DNA from: Campylobacter coli
GTDB taxonomy: Bacteria; Campylobacterota; Campylobacteria; Campylobacterales; Campylobacteraceae
Assembly (NCBI GenBank): GCA_039516895.1
Contig: CP154437.1
Span: 1,178,001-1,242,000 of the forward strand
Reading direction: 5' to 3'
DNA length: 64,000 bases
Positions 9,965 through 20,040 of this stretch are shown one piece after another (position 1 is the first letter of the stretch; each line of letters begins with the position of its first letter). Position numbers and translations under genes: made by a program. The notes below the pieces were generated by a model, which was not told the origin of the DNA, ran no database searches, and saw only the letters and a list, made by a program, of their open reading frames with translations.

Positions 9965-10731
9965 ACCAAAACCCTTATAAAAAGACCTTCTATGGAAATT
10001 TTTCCTTCAAGCTCGTACTCATAGACTTTTTCTCCATAAATTTGAGTTGCCTCATCCACGCTTACGCCCTGTCTACAAAAGTCTAAAAATTCATCCTTTT
10101 CTTCTTCTATAATACCAAAACAACTTACAAATTCTTTAAAATCTAAAAGTAAATTTGCATTTCTTTCTTGTAAAAGTAAATTTGTCCCATCGCTTTCATT
10201 TTTGCGTTGGGGTAAAACATATAAAGGTTTATTAAGCTCCAAAGCAAGCCTTGCACTTTGCATAGAACCACTTTGTAAATCTGCTTGCGCAACAACAACA
10301 GCTTCACTCAAAGCGATAATCAGTCTATTTCTAAGTAAAAAATCATAAGGTTTAGGCTTATAATGGGATTCATTTTCACTTAAAGCCAAAGCATTTTCAT
10401 AAATTTGTTTTATAATTTTTTCGTTACTTCTAGGATAAATTTCATCAAGACCGTTAGCAAAAACCCCTATGGTGCTTGGCATAGCCGCCATACTTGCACT
10501 TATATCAACACCTAAAGCACCTCCGCTTACAACACTTATTTTTGAATTCTTAAGCAAGCTTGAAAGTTCAAAAACACAATTTTTAGTGTAAGTACTCATA
10601 CGCCTAGAGCCTATAATGGCTATCTTTCTTTGTTCTAAGAGTTTTAAATTTCCTTTATAATAAAGTTTTTTAGGAGGATTTTTCAACTCTTTAAAAAGTT
10701 CTAGATAATTGCTTGGAAGTTCATTTTGCAT
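9961..10731 (-). CDS. dprA: DNA processing protein DprA
   Basis: DprA binds incoming single-stranded DNA and loads RecA in natural transformation, for which Campylobacter is well known. The Rossmann-like core is visible as [56 protein letters not shown] and [14 protein letters not shown] chose the ATG at 10731 (256 residues, MQNELPSNY), inside the end of the preceding gene; a GTG nine bases earlier is also in frame. No strong Shine-Dalgarno is visible, as expected for coupled translation. Confidence 0.93.
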   Translation of the reverse strand: MQNELPSNYLELFKELKNPPKKLYYKGNLKLLEQRKIAIIGSRRMSTYTKNCVFELSSLLKNSKISVVSGGALGVDISASMAAMPSTIGVFANGLDEIYPRSNEKIIKQIYENALALSENESHYKPKPYDFLLRNRLIIALSEAVVVAQADLQSGSMQSARLALELNKPLYVLPQRKNESDGTNLLLQERNANLLLDFKEFVSCFGIIEEEKDEFLDFCRQGVSVDEATQIYGEKVYEYELEGKISIEGLFIRVLV

Positions 10732-11773
10732 AAATTTCACTTAAATACACCAACTCAACACTTTCAAGTAAATCTTTACTTTGCTCTAAGGCTTTAAAGG
10801 TATTTTTTCTAGGGTGTCCTATAGCTATCGCAAAGCCTTTTTTCTTAGCAAGATTTACCGCCTCCATGAGTTGTTTTTTAATATAAGCAACATCGTCTTG
10901 ATTGTCTAAAAATACATCTCTTTGTATATAAATTTGACCTAAGGCTTTAGCTACTTTAGGTGCTTTAGAACTTGCTATGGTTTTAGAATCTACAAAGATC
11001 AATTCTTCTTTTTCAAAAGCCTTATAGAGTTTTTTCATTGCTTTTTCATCACTTGTAAATAAGCTTCCTGTGTGATTATTGATAAATTTTAAATCTTTAA
11101 AATCTTTTTTTATTTGTTTTATTTTTTTAAAAATACGCTTTTCACTATCGCTTGGATTTAAGGTATCAAGCTCAGGCTTAGTATAATTCATCGCCGCTAA
11201 AGGCAAGTGCACCATATAAAAATCAAATTTTAAAGCAAGCTTTGGAGTATCGATATGATTTTTATCAGGCGGAAAAAATGAAGGGATAAGCTTGAGTTTT
11301 AAAGCCTGTAAAGCCTTAACTTGACTTATATTTGCCATATCATCTATAATAATAGCAAGACGAGCTTGTTTAATTTTGCTTGAATTTGTATCTTTTATAA
11401 GATTTTCTTCCTTGCTTAGATTTTGATCTGGCACAAGGCTTAAATTTTCATCTATTTTGCTTAAATTTTGTTCTATAACACTGCTTAAATTTAAATCTTT
11501 GTTTTGTTGTTCTAAGATACTTTGATTATTTTCTTGGAAATTATCATTTTCATCTTTGTAAGGAATTTCTTTAAAAATACCCGAATGATTTTCATTAGAT
11601 ATATTTTCTTGCTTAGGTTCTATTGTTGTATTTTTACTAGAGTTTTGAGCAAATTTTAATGCATTTTGAGAATCTTGATATTGAATCAAAATTCCCAAAA
11701 ATAAAATCACGCATATTAAAAAAAGTATAGCGATGATTAAGTAACGCTTGATTTGAATCAGTTTTTTTGACAA
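10721..11773 (-). CDS. Membrane-anchored divergent polysaccharide deacetylase (YibQ family)
   Basis: The protein (350 residues) has one N-terminal membrane segment (about residues 10-31), then a polar linker rich in Asn, Glu and Ser with the tripeptide NLS repeated four times between residues 95 and 120. The divergent polysaccharide deacetylase domain starts at about residue 138 with LAIIIDDMANI and continues through YMVHLPLAAM, FINNHTGSLFTSD and IAIGHPRKNT. Its substrate is unknown; the fold suggests a periplasmic carbohydrate. The apparent start is a TTG three bases after the ilvC stop, with only a weak ribosome binding site. Confidence 0.75.
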   Translation of the reverse strand: MSKKLIQIKRYLIIAILFLICVILFLGILIQYQDSQNALKFAQNSSKNTTIEPKQENISNENHSGIFKEIPYKDENDNFQENNQSILEQQNKDLNLSSVIEQNLSKIDENLSLVPDQNLSKEENLIKDTNSSKIKQARLAIIIDDMANISQVKALQALKLKLIPSFFPPDKNHIDTPKLALKFDFYMVHLPLAAMNYTKPELDTLNPSDSEKRIFKKIKQIKKDFKDLKFINNHTGSLFTSDEKAMKKLYKAFEKEELIFVDSKTIASSKAPKVAKALGQIYIQRDVFLDNQDDVAYIKKQLMEAVNLAKKKGFAIAIGHPRKNTFKALEQSKDLLESVELVYLSEIYAK

Positions 11774-11775
11774 TT

Positions 11776-12852
<1,077 letters not shown>

Positions 12853-12920
12853 TTAAATTTCATATTTTTTTTATAAACTTTATGCAAGAATTCTCAAGAA
12901 AATTTACATAAAGTAAAGCA

Positions 12921-14855
12921 GTGAAAGAATTTTTAAACAATCTTAATTATGGCATAAGTGCTCATGAAGTTAGCAATGAATTTAAACAAATTCTAAGAGA
13001 GCTTCTAGCTAATAACATCATCAAAGAACACAAAAATAGATATTATCTTAATAACGGCTATGTTTTTGGAACTCTTGATATTTCAAGTAAAGGCACAGGA
13101 TTTTTACAATGTTTTGATGAGAGTTTTAAAAAAGATTTGCTTATAGAAAATAAAAATTTAAAAGGAGCAAATTACAAAGATATCGTTGCTGCTAAATTAC
13201 TTCCCTTAAAGAAAAAACGCCCTAGTGCTAAAGTAGTTTTGGTTTTAAAAAGAGCCAACGAAACCTCACTTGTCATCACCAAAAGATACGGCGAAGCAGT
13301 TCTTGGGATGAATATTAAAACAGGATTAAGCACCGCCTTAAAAGCCTCGCAAAAATCCCTAAAAGCACTACCTTTGGGGACGATTTTAAAAATAGAAAAT
13401 CAAGATAACAACATCATAGAAGTTTTAGGACATATCGATGATGAAAGCATAGATGAAAAAATTTCTCTTGCACTTTTTAACAAAAACAGTGAATTTAGCG
13501 ATGCTTGTATCAAAGAAGCTTTAGCCAATGGAGATAGCGTTGATGCAAGCATGTATGAAAATCGCTTAGATCTAAGAGCTTTACCTTTTTGCACTATAGA
13601 TCCTGTGCATGCAAAAGATTTTGATGATGCAATTTATTTTGATACAGAAAAACGCGAACTCTATGTCGCAATCGCCGATGTAAGCGAATATGTTTATGCT
13701 TATAGCGCTATTGATAAAGAAGCTAGAAATCGTGGATTTTCTATATATTTTCCACATATTGCCATACCTATGTTGCCTCGCCCTTTGAGTGAAAACATCT
13801 GTTCTTTAAAGCCTCATTTAGATCGCTTGGCGTATTGTTTTAAAATCACGCTTGATTTAGACTGCAAAGTCGTAAAAGAAGAACTTTTTGAAACCATCAT
13901 CAACTCAAAACGCCGTTTTAATTATGATGAAGTGGATGAAATTTTGATTCAAAAGCCAGACTTAAAAGAACTTTCTTGGCTTTATAAGCTTTTTGAAGTC
14001 ACAAAAACTTTACGCAAAAATCGCCTTAAAAACGCCTTTGAATTCCGCACTGAAGAACTAAGGATGAATTTGGATGAAAATTTAAGTCTTCAAAGCACGA
14101 TTTTTGAAAAAGACACACCTTCACATAATTTAATCGAAGATTGTATGCTTTTAGCCAACAAAGCCGCCGCAAAACTCATCGATGTAGGTGTTTTTAGAAA
14201 TCACTCCAGTGCGGACATGAAAAAGATAGATAGACTTTTAAATGAGCTTTTAGAGCTTGGAATCGATGTGAAATTAAAACCTAACCTGCCTGAGCTTATA
14301 CGCGATATACAAGCTTTAGCCGATGAGCTTGGCTTAAGGGCAGAAGTGGATAAACTCATCATTAAAGCTCAAAAAAAGGCGGAGTATTCTAGCGAAAACG
14401 GGGGGCATTTTGGCTTGGGTTTTGACAAATACTCACATTTTACAAGCCCTATACGCAGATATTCTGATCTTATCTTGCATAGACTTTTAAAAGCCAAACA
14501 AAAAAAAGATGAAAAACTTTTTAATTACCTACTTTTAAATATACAAAGCACTTGCGAAAACCTTAGTGTGCTTGAAAGAGAAGCTGATAAAGTCGCTTAT
14601 GATTTTATGGATAGAAAATTTGCAAGATGGGCAGCTAAAAATATAGGCAAAAAATTTAAAGCCCTAGTAGTGCAAAATGATGGAATTTGTATAGCAAAAC
14701 TTGATGATGAGATCAAAGGAGCTGACATCATCCTTTATGATACGCGGGTAAATTTACTAGAAAGCGTAGAAGTGCAAATTTTAGAAGCTGACATCATCAT
14801 GGCAAAAATTTATGCAAAAATCACCCAAAGACTTAGAAAGGAAAGTAATGTATAG
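12921..14855 (+). CDS. rnr: Exoribonuclease R (RNase R / VacB)
   Basis: This 644-residue RNase II-family 3'-5' exoribonuclease has an N-terminal helix-turn-helix/cold-shock part, the catalytic RNB motif CTIDPVHAKDFDDAIYFD with its Mg-binding aspartates, GFSIYFPHIAIPMLPRPLSE, and the C-terminal HFTSPIRRYSDLILHR before an S1-like region. RNase R degrades structured RNA; the E. coli enzyme has about 813 residues, so this one is compact. The start is a GTG with a poor ribosome binding site. It overlaps holA by eight bases. Confidence 0.94.
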   Translation: MKEFLNNLNYGISAHEVSNEFKQILRELLANNIIKEHKNRYYLNNGYVFGTLDISSKGTGFLQCFDESFKKDLLIENKNLKGANYKDIVAAKLLPLKKKRPSAKVVLVLKRANETSLVITKRYGEAVLGMNIKTGLSTALKASQKSLKALPLGTILKIENQDNNIIEVLGHIDDESIDEKISLALFNKNSEFSDACIKEALANGDSVDASMYENRLDLRALPFCTIDPVHAKDFDDAIYFDTEKRELYVAIADVSEYVYAYSAIDKEARNRGFSIYFPHIAIPMLPRPLSENICSLKPHLDRLAYCFKITLDLDCKVVKEELFETIINSKRRFNYDEVDEILIQKPDLKELSWLYKLFEVTKTLRKNRLKNAFEFRTEELRMNLDENLSLQSTIFEKDTPSHNLIEDCMLLANKAAAKLIDVGVFRNHSSADMKKIDRLLNELLELGIDVKLKPNLPELIRDIQALADELGLRAEVDKLIIKAQKKAEYSSENGGHFGLGFDKYSHFTSPIRRYSDLILHRLLKAKQKKDEKLFNYLLLNIQSTCENLSVLEREADKVAYDFMDRKFARWAAKNIGKKFKALVVQNDGICIAKLDDEIKGADIILYDTRVNLLESVEVQILEADIIMAKIYAKITQRLRKESNV

Positions 14856-15813
14856 AAAAGAACTTCAAAATTTACTTTCCAAAAATCAAATTGATAATTT
14901 TTTCTTTCTTTATGGAGCTGATAATTTTCAAAGTGAGCTTTATGCTGATTTTATCAAGGAAAAATACCAAGCGGATGAAATTTTAAAATTATTTTTTGAA
15001 GAATACAGCTTTACTCGTGCAAGTGATTTTCTAAGCGGAGGTTCGCTTTTTAGCGAAAAAAAACTTTTAGAAATCAAAACCTCTAAAAAAATTCCCACAA
15101 AAGAACTTAAAGTTTTAGTTGAGCTTTGCAAAAATAATAAAGACAATTTCCTACTTTTAGAACTTTACGATGAAAGCTCTAAACAAAACGATATAGAAAA
15201 AATCTTTTCTCCTAATTTTGTGCGTTTTTTCAAGGCCAATAACGCAAGAGAAGGGATAGAACTTTTAAGCATAAAAGCAAAACAACTCCATATAGAAATC
15301 ACTCAAAATGCTTTATTTACCCTTTTTACAAGCTTTGATGAGAATTTGTATCTTGCTGCTAGTGAGCTTAATAAATTCAGCGGCTTAAGAGTAGATGAAA
15401 AAATCATAGAGCAGTATTGTTATAGCCTAAACATAGGAAGTTTTGAAAGCTTCTTTGAAAAAATTTTAAAAAGAGCTGATTTTAAAAATGAGCTTGAGAA
15501 GATTTTAGACAATTTTAACGAAATCACACTGATCAACTCTTTAAATTCTGCCTTTTACCGCCTTTTTAAGATCGCTCTTTATGCTAAAATTTATGGGAAG
15601 GTGGATTTTAAAGAACTCTTAGGCTATACTCCCCCGCCTCAAGTAGCACAAAATTTAAACGAGCAAGCTTTCAGTCTAAAAATCAAACACTATAAAGAAA
15701 TTTTCAACCTTTTACTTAAAAGTGAATATGAGCTTAAAACTAATTCCAAACTCGCTAAAAAAGAATTTCTAATCGCCACTTTGCTAAAGCTTGCAAGGAT
15801 TATAAAAAGTTAG
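14848..15813 (+). CDS. holA: DNA polymerase III delta subunit (HolA)
   Basis: The protein (321 residues from the ATG at 14848) resembles the clamp-loader delta subunit: an N-terminal AAA-like region (NFFFLYGADNFQSELYADFI, LFSEKKLLEIKTSKKIP) and a helical C-terminus (KNELEKILDNFNEITLINSLNSAFYRLFKIALYAKIYG). Delta opens the beta clamp for loading on DNA. The start is supported by AAAGGAAAG and lies inside rnr; an earlier in-frame start at 14812 has no such support. Delta is poorly conserved, so the call rests on length, pattern and genomic context. Confidence 0.8.
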   Translation: MYRKELQNLLSKNQIDNFFFLYGADNFQSELYADFIKEKYQADEILKLFFEEYSFTRASDFLSGGSLFSEKKLLEIKTSKKIPTKELKVLVELCKNNKDNFLLLELYDESSKQNDIEKIFSPNFVRFFKANNAREGIELLSIKAKQLHIEITQNALFTLFTSFDENLYLAASELNKFSGLRVDEKIIEQYCYSLNIGSFESFFEKILKRADFKNELEKILDNFNEITLINSLNSAFYRLFKIALYAKIYGKVDFKELLGYTPPPQVAQNLNEQAFSLKIKHYKEIFNLLLKSEYELKTNSKLAKKEFLIATLLKLARIIKS

Positions 15814-15833
15814 ATTATTGACAATCTCATTTC

Positions 15834-16478
15834 TTATTTTTGCTCTTTAAATTTATTGTAAAATTTCTCTAAAAAATCTTTATGCTTGCTTGAAGTTCTA
15901 AGAATATACATTGGATGATAAAAATTATTTTTTTCAAACGATACTTCATAGTTTTCTTTGCATACAATAGGAGTATTTTTAAAAATGTCACATGCCCTAT
16001 TTCTTAAAATATCACATTTAAATATTTTTTTACCAAAACCAAAATAAACAATTTTGTTATAAAATCTAAGATGTATATCATCACTAAATAAATACCGACT
16101 TTTAATTTTACACATTTCTTTAATTGCATTATCGGATTTAGAATTTTTTAAATTAAATAAATTAAAAATTTGAATAATTCCGTTCAATTCTATTTTTTTG
16201 TTTATATGTTGTCCATTAAAAATTCTTTCGATTTCTCTCATTGTGCTATCAGGAGAAAATTTTTTCCAAGAATCAAAATCTTCTACATCTTTTTTATCCT
16301 TATAAAATTCTCGTATTTTATTTAATTCATCAGATGTAAGAGATTCTTTGGGTTCCGCAGAACCAGGGTTTAACATAACAACACTTCCTAAAAGCTTAGT
16401 ACTTTGACCAAAACACAATAAAGTATTTATTCTAAAATAATGCTCTCTATCTTTAAAATATTCCGCATATACATTCAT
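15834..16478 (-). CDS. DUF1643-like protein of unknown function, accessory gene
   Basis: I do not recognise a function. The 214-residue protein contains GSVVMLNPGSAEPKE near residues 32-46, which resembles the MLNPS-type motif that opens DUF1643 proteins, then HLRFYNKIVYFGFGKK and a C-terminal FYHPMYILRTS. I chose the ATG at 16478, with GGAG seven bases upstream; a TTG six bases earlier is also in frame. It is visibly more AT-rich than its neighbours. In NCTC 11168 (from memory) this position holds the capA autotransporter, so the gene sits at a variable locus. It is the last gene of the minus-strand hyp run. Confidence 0.6.
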   Translation of the reverse strand: MNVYAEYFKDREHYFRINTLLCFGQSTKLLGSVVMLNPGSAEPKESLTSDELNKIREFYKDKKDVEDFDSWKKFSPDSTMREIERIFNGQHINKKIELNGIIQIFNLFNLKNSKSDNAIKEMCKIKSRYLFSDDIHLRFYNKIVYFGFGKKIFKCDILRNRACDIFKNTPIVCKENYEVSFEKNNFYHPMYILRTSSKHKDFLEKFYNKFKEQK

Positions 16479-16543
16479 TTCCAAACTCCAAATATTTAAA
16501 AATATTAATAAATCTCGTTCTTGAATAAATCATTCCTACGATT

Positions 16544-16888
16544 TCACTCCATCACAAGTCGCATGAGGTGCAAATCCTCACCTTGTGAGATTTTATACTC
16601 TATACTTTCGCATTTAGGACACTTAAAAACATTTTCTTCTAAAATACTTGTTTGATCGCATTTTAAACACAAAATTTCAAGCGGTGCAAGCTCTATAAAA
16701 AGCTTTGCATTTTTGCAAAGCTCTGAATTTTCCCTAAAAGTTTCAAAACAACGCCTAAAAAGCTCTACTTCTATACCACTTAAACGACCTATTTTTACAT
16801 AAATCTCTTGCACACTTTTAGCTTTATGAGCAAAAGCATTTTCTTCACAAAGTTCGATTAAAGACTCTACTATACTAAGCTCGTGCAT
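16544..16888 (-). CDS. hypA: Hydrogenase nickel incorporation protein HypA
   Basis: HypA (114 residues) delivers nickel to the [NiFe] hydrogenase large subunit with HypB. The start MHELSIVESL carries the nickel-binding His2, and a zinc site of two CxxC pairs (CLKC and CPKC) is in the C-terminal half. The ATG at 16888 overlaps the hypE stop as TAATG, which decides between it and a start two codons upstream. In epsilonproteobacteria HypA can also serve urease, but no urease genes are seen here. Confidence 0.95.
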   Translation of the reverse strand: MHELSIVESLIELCEENAFAHKAKSVQEIYVKIGRLSGIEVELFRRCFETFRENSELCKNAKLFIELAPLEILCLKCDQTSILEENVFKCPKCESIEYKISQGEDLHLMRLVME

Positions 16889-17862
16889 TAGCAAATTCTC
16901 GGTAAAAGTTCGCCCTTAGGAGCTTCTAAAAATCGTTTAGCTCCATAAGCATTTTCTAAAATCACACGAGCTTTTTTCTCTTCTAAAACTTCTCCTATAA
17001 TACTAGCATTTGCATTGTATTTTTTTAAAATTTCCAAAGCCTTTAGTTCATCCTCTTTTTCAACGCAAAGTATAAAAGTGCCTTCATTTGCGAGTTCAAA
17101 AGCCTCATAGCCAAAAAGCTCACAAAGTCCTAAAACCTCATCTTGTATTTTTATCTTTTCTTCAAAAATCAAAAGATCATTCCCGCTTTGCTTTGCCCAT
17201 TCGTTTAAAACTGCACTAAGTCCCCCGCGCGTTGCATCACGCATAGCTACGACTTTTATATCTTTTTCCAAAAGTTCCAAAACTTCCTTATCTAAAGCCT
17301 TGCAGTCGCTTTTTATATCTGCTTCTAGTTCATTTCTTTTGATCAAAACACTAGCCCCGTGCCTGCCCACATCACCTGAAACAAGTATGCTAAGTCCTGC
17401 TTTGATATTTTTACTCTCTTTTTTAGCGATGATTTCACCTAAAGCAGTGGTGTTGATATAAATTTCATCTCCCTTGCCTTTTGGTACCACTTTGGTATCG
17501 CCACAAACCAACTCAACCCCGCATTTTTCACACTCTTCTTTAATGCTTTTTAAAATGCGTTCAAGTTTTTCTAGCTCAAAGCCCTCTTCTAAAATAAGTC
17601 CTAAGCTAAGGTATTTTGGTTTTGCCCCTACCATTAAAACATCATTAACAGAACCGCAAACGCAAAGCTTACCTATATTTACCTCATCATCTAAAAAGAT
17701 AGGACTTAAGACAAAAGAATCCGTGCTTAAAGCCAAATTTCCCAAAATCGCAGCATCATTGTTTTCATTTAAAATTTTATTATCAAAGATCTTAAAAAGC
17801 TTAGTTAAAAGCTCGTTCATCTCTTCTCCGCCACCCCCATGAGCCAAAGAAATATTTTTCAT
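16888..17862 (-). CDS. hypE: Hydrogenase maturation protein HypE
   Basis: HypE (324 residues) dehydrates the S-carboxamide on its C-terminal cysteine to thiocyanate, the cyanide donor for the hydrogenase iron. The required C-terminal cysteine is present in the terminal LLPRIC. The AIR synthase-like fold is indicated by the N-terminal LAHGGGGEEM, NDAAILGNLALSTDSFVLSP, SVNDVLMVGAKP and GRHGASVLIKR. It overlaps hypD by four bases and hypA by one, so this is a tightly coupled operon. Confidence 0.96.
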   Translation of the reverse strand: MKNISLAHGGGGEEMNELLTKLFKIFDNKILNENNDAAILGNLALSTDSFVLSPIFLDDEVNIGKLCVCGSVNDVLMVGAKPKYLSLGLILEEGFELEKLERILKSIKEECEKCGVELVCGDTKVVPKGKGDEIYINTTALGEIIAKKESKNIKAGLSILVSGDVGRHGASVLIKRNELEADIKSDCKALDKEVLELLEKDIKVVAMRDATRGGLSAVLNEWAKQSGNDLLIFEEKIKIQDEVLGLCELFGYEAFELANEGTFILCVEKEDELKALEILKKYNANASIIGEVLEEKKARVILENAYGAKRFLEAPKGELLPRIC

Positions 17863-18950
17863 GCATTCACCTTTGAGTATTTATAATACGCCGCACAAGC
17901 TCCCTCGCCTGAAACCATACAGCTTCCTATAGGGCTTTTTGGAGTACAGGCTTTACCAAAAACCTTACAATCATAAGGCTTTGCCAAACCTCTTAAAATT
18001 TGTCCGCAAATACAAGCCTTACTTTCACTTTTACTTTGCACTGCGCAGTCAAATTGCTTGCTCGCATCATAAGCGCTAAATTCTTCTTTTAACTCCAAAC
18101 CACCCTCTTTTATAAGCCCTAAACCACGGAATTCAAAATCACAAACTTGAAAGTATTTTTTAACCAAATTTTGTGCTTTTTCATTGCCTTTTTCACTCAC
18201 TGCTCTTTTGTATTGATTAAAGACTTCGAAACTGCCTTTATTGATTTGTCTTACTATATTTAAAACGCTTTCCATGATATCCACAGGCTCAAAACCACTC
18301 ACTGCTATAGGGGTTTTAAACTTAGCCGCTAAAGGTTTATAAATCCCATAACCTGTGATCACACTCACATGAGAAGGTCCTAAAAAGGCATTGATTTTTA
18401 CATTTTCATCATTCATAATCGCTTCTACAGGTGCTGGAACTGTGATATGGTTAATATGAAAAAAGACATTTTTTAAATTTTGTTCTATCACTTTTTCAAG
18501 AAGTAAAGCACTCATAGGCGTAGTAGTTTCAAAACCTATGGCAAAAAAGATGATGGTTTTGTTTAAATTTTGCTTAGCAATATCCAAAACTTCAAGCGGA
18601 GAATAAAGCGCTCTTACATCCGCTCCCCTTGCTCTTAAATCAAGCAAAGAAATTTCACTTCCTGGAACCCTTAAAAGATCTCCTAAGGTGCAAAAAATCG
18701 TATCTTTCATAGAAGCAAGTTTGATCGCAGTATCAATGCGAACTCTTGGCATCACACAAACAGGACAGCCTGGCCCATGGATAAAATTGATCTCTTTAGG
18801 CAAAATAGAAGGCAAGGCGTATTTCATAATACTATGCGTATGCCCACCACAAATTTCCATGATATTAATCGGTGTTTTAATTTCTTGTTCTATAAGCTTT
18901 TTTAAGGCTAAAATATTGTCTTTATCTCTAAATTCATCGATGAAATTCAT
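17859..18950 (-). CDS. hypD: Hydrogenase maturation protein HypD
   Basis: HypD (363 residues) is the Fe-S scaffold on which, with HypC, the Fe(CN)2CO group is built. Conserved stretches are MEICGGHTHSIMKY, FIHGPGCPVCVMPRVRID, AIGFETTTPMSALLL and ITGYGIYKP, and the cysteine-rich C-terminus (CICGQILRG, CKVFGKACTP) binds the [4Fe-4S] cluster. It overlaps both hypC (17 bases) and hypE (4 bases). Confidence 0.97.
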   Translation of the reverse strand: MNFIDEFRDKDNILALKKLIEQEIKTPINIMEICGGHTHSIMKYALPSILPKEINFIHGPGCPVCVMPRVRIDTAIKLASMKDTIFCTLGDLLRVPGSEISLLDLRARGADVRALYSPLEVLDIAKQNLNKTIIFFAIGFETTTPMSALLLEKVIEQNLKNVFFHINHITVPAPVEAIMNDENVKINAFLGPSHVSVITGYGIYKPLAAKFKTPIAVSGFEPVDIMESVLNIVRQINKGSFEVFNQYKRAVSEKGNEKAQNLVKKYFQVCDFEFRGLGLIKEGGLELKEEFSAYDASKQFDCAVQSKSESKACICGQILRGLAKPYDCKVFGKACTPKSPIGSCMVSGEGACAAYYKYSKVNA

Positions 18951-19215
18951 TTAAACCCATATCCCCTTCATCGCTTTTGATCTCGCCACTGTTCATCTTT
19001 TCTACTATTTCTTGATAGGTTTTTATACTTTCTAAAGCGGCTTCTTTGTCGATTTTTTCCATGGCAACACCTACATGGATTAAAACATAATCACCCTTTT
19101 GTAAAGGCTCATCGATCAAATCCAAATTCACTTTTCTTTTAACACCTAGAGTTTGCACCAAGGCATTATTAAGCTCATCGATTTCTAAAATTTCAGAAGG
19201 TATAGATAAACACAT
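18934..19215 (-). CDS. hypC: Hydrogenase maturation chaperone HypC
   Basis: HypC/HupF-family chaperone of 93 residues starting MCLSIPSEI; Cys2, exposed after Met removal, is the essential ligand that carries the iron group from HypD to the large subunit. GDYVLIHVGVAMEKID is the other family motif. The start overlaps the hypB stop by a single base. Only one HypC-type chaperone is in the window, in keeping with one hydrogenase. Confidence 0.96.
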   Translation of the reverse strand: MCLSIPSEILEIDELNNALVQTLGVKRKVNLDLIDEPLQKGDYVLIHVGVAMEKIDKEAALESIKTYQEIVEKMNSGEIKSDEGDMGLNEFHR

Positions 19216-19964
19216 TAAAAAAGCTCCTTTTTGAGTTTAAGTAGTTTATACCAAAGCTCCATATTGGTTCCATTTTTAGCATCAAGAGTGATGATATCAG
19301 CTCTTGGACTGAGTTCTTTTATGAGTTTTGTAGCTTCTTTGATATCAAAATCAAAATGATGAGCCAAATCCGCCTTGGTAATCAAAACAATATCTGCTTT
19401 TTTAAACATTACAGGATATTTTTGTGGCTTATCACTGCCTTCAGTCACAGAAAGCAAGACTACATTTAAATGCTCACCCAAATCATAGCTCGCAGGACAA
19501 ACTAAATTCCCTACATTTTCTATAAAAAGTAAATCCACTCCTTTAATATCTAAATGATGCAAAGCCTCATGCACCATAAAAGCATCTAAATGACAGCTTT
19601 GTCCTGTGGTGATTTGATACGCTAAAGCCCCAGCATTTTTTACTCTTAAAGCGTCGTTATTGGTTTCTAAATCCCCTTCAATCACTGCGATTTTAAGTTC
19701 GTTTTTCAAAGCCTTGATCGTGCTTTCTAAAAGCGTAGTTTTTCCGCTTCCTGGAGAGCTCATGAGATTGATACAAAGTGTATTTGCTTCATTAAAATGC
19801 GCCCTATTGTGCTTGGCTTCTTCATCATTTTTACTTAAGATTTTAGAAATTACTTCTATGGTTTTGCTTTCTTTTAGGCTTGGATTTTCATGATGATGAT
19901 CATGATGATGAGAATGCTCATGGGTATGAGCCGAATTTACTGAACAGCCACAATCCTTACACAT
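19215..19964 (-). CDS. hypB: Hydrogenase nickel incorporation GTPase HypB
   Basis: HypB (249 residues) is a SIMIBI-class GTPase that drives nickel insertion. The N-terminus has the high-affinity nickel motif CKDCGCS followed by a histidine-rich stretch (His at nearly every second residue between about 13 and 25) that can store nickel. The G domain has the P-loop SSPGSGKTTLLE, EGDLETNNDA, the metal-site region GQSCHLDA, FIENVGNLVCP and the base-specificity motif ITKADL. AAAGGAACAT precedes the ATG, 77 bases after hypF. Confidence 0.97.
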   Translation of the reverse strand: MCKDCGCSVNSAHTHEHSHHHDHHHENPSLKESKTIEVISKILSKNDEEAKHNRAHFNEANTLCINLMSSPGSGKTTLLESTIKALKNELKIAVIEGDLETNNDALRVKNAGALAYQITTGQSCHLDAFMVHEALHHLDIKGVDLLFIENVGNLVCPASYDLGEHLNVVLLSVTEGSDKPQKYPVMFKKADIVLITKADLAHHFDFDIKEATKLIKELSPRADIITLDAKNGTNMELWYKLLKLKKELF

Positions 19965-20040
19965 ATTATGTTCCTTTTGAAAGTTTTTCTTTGATTTTAT
20001 CTTTAAAAGTATTAAATTTTAATGAGTTTTAAAGATATTA

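Noticed and set aside
14395-14406. Run of six G within rnr, as a possible phase-variable tract
   Set aside because: Campylobacter contingency tracts usually have eight or more G. I found no poly-G or poly-C tract of that length in the window.
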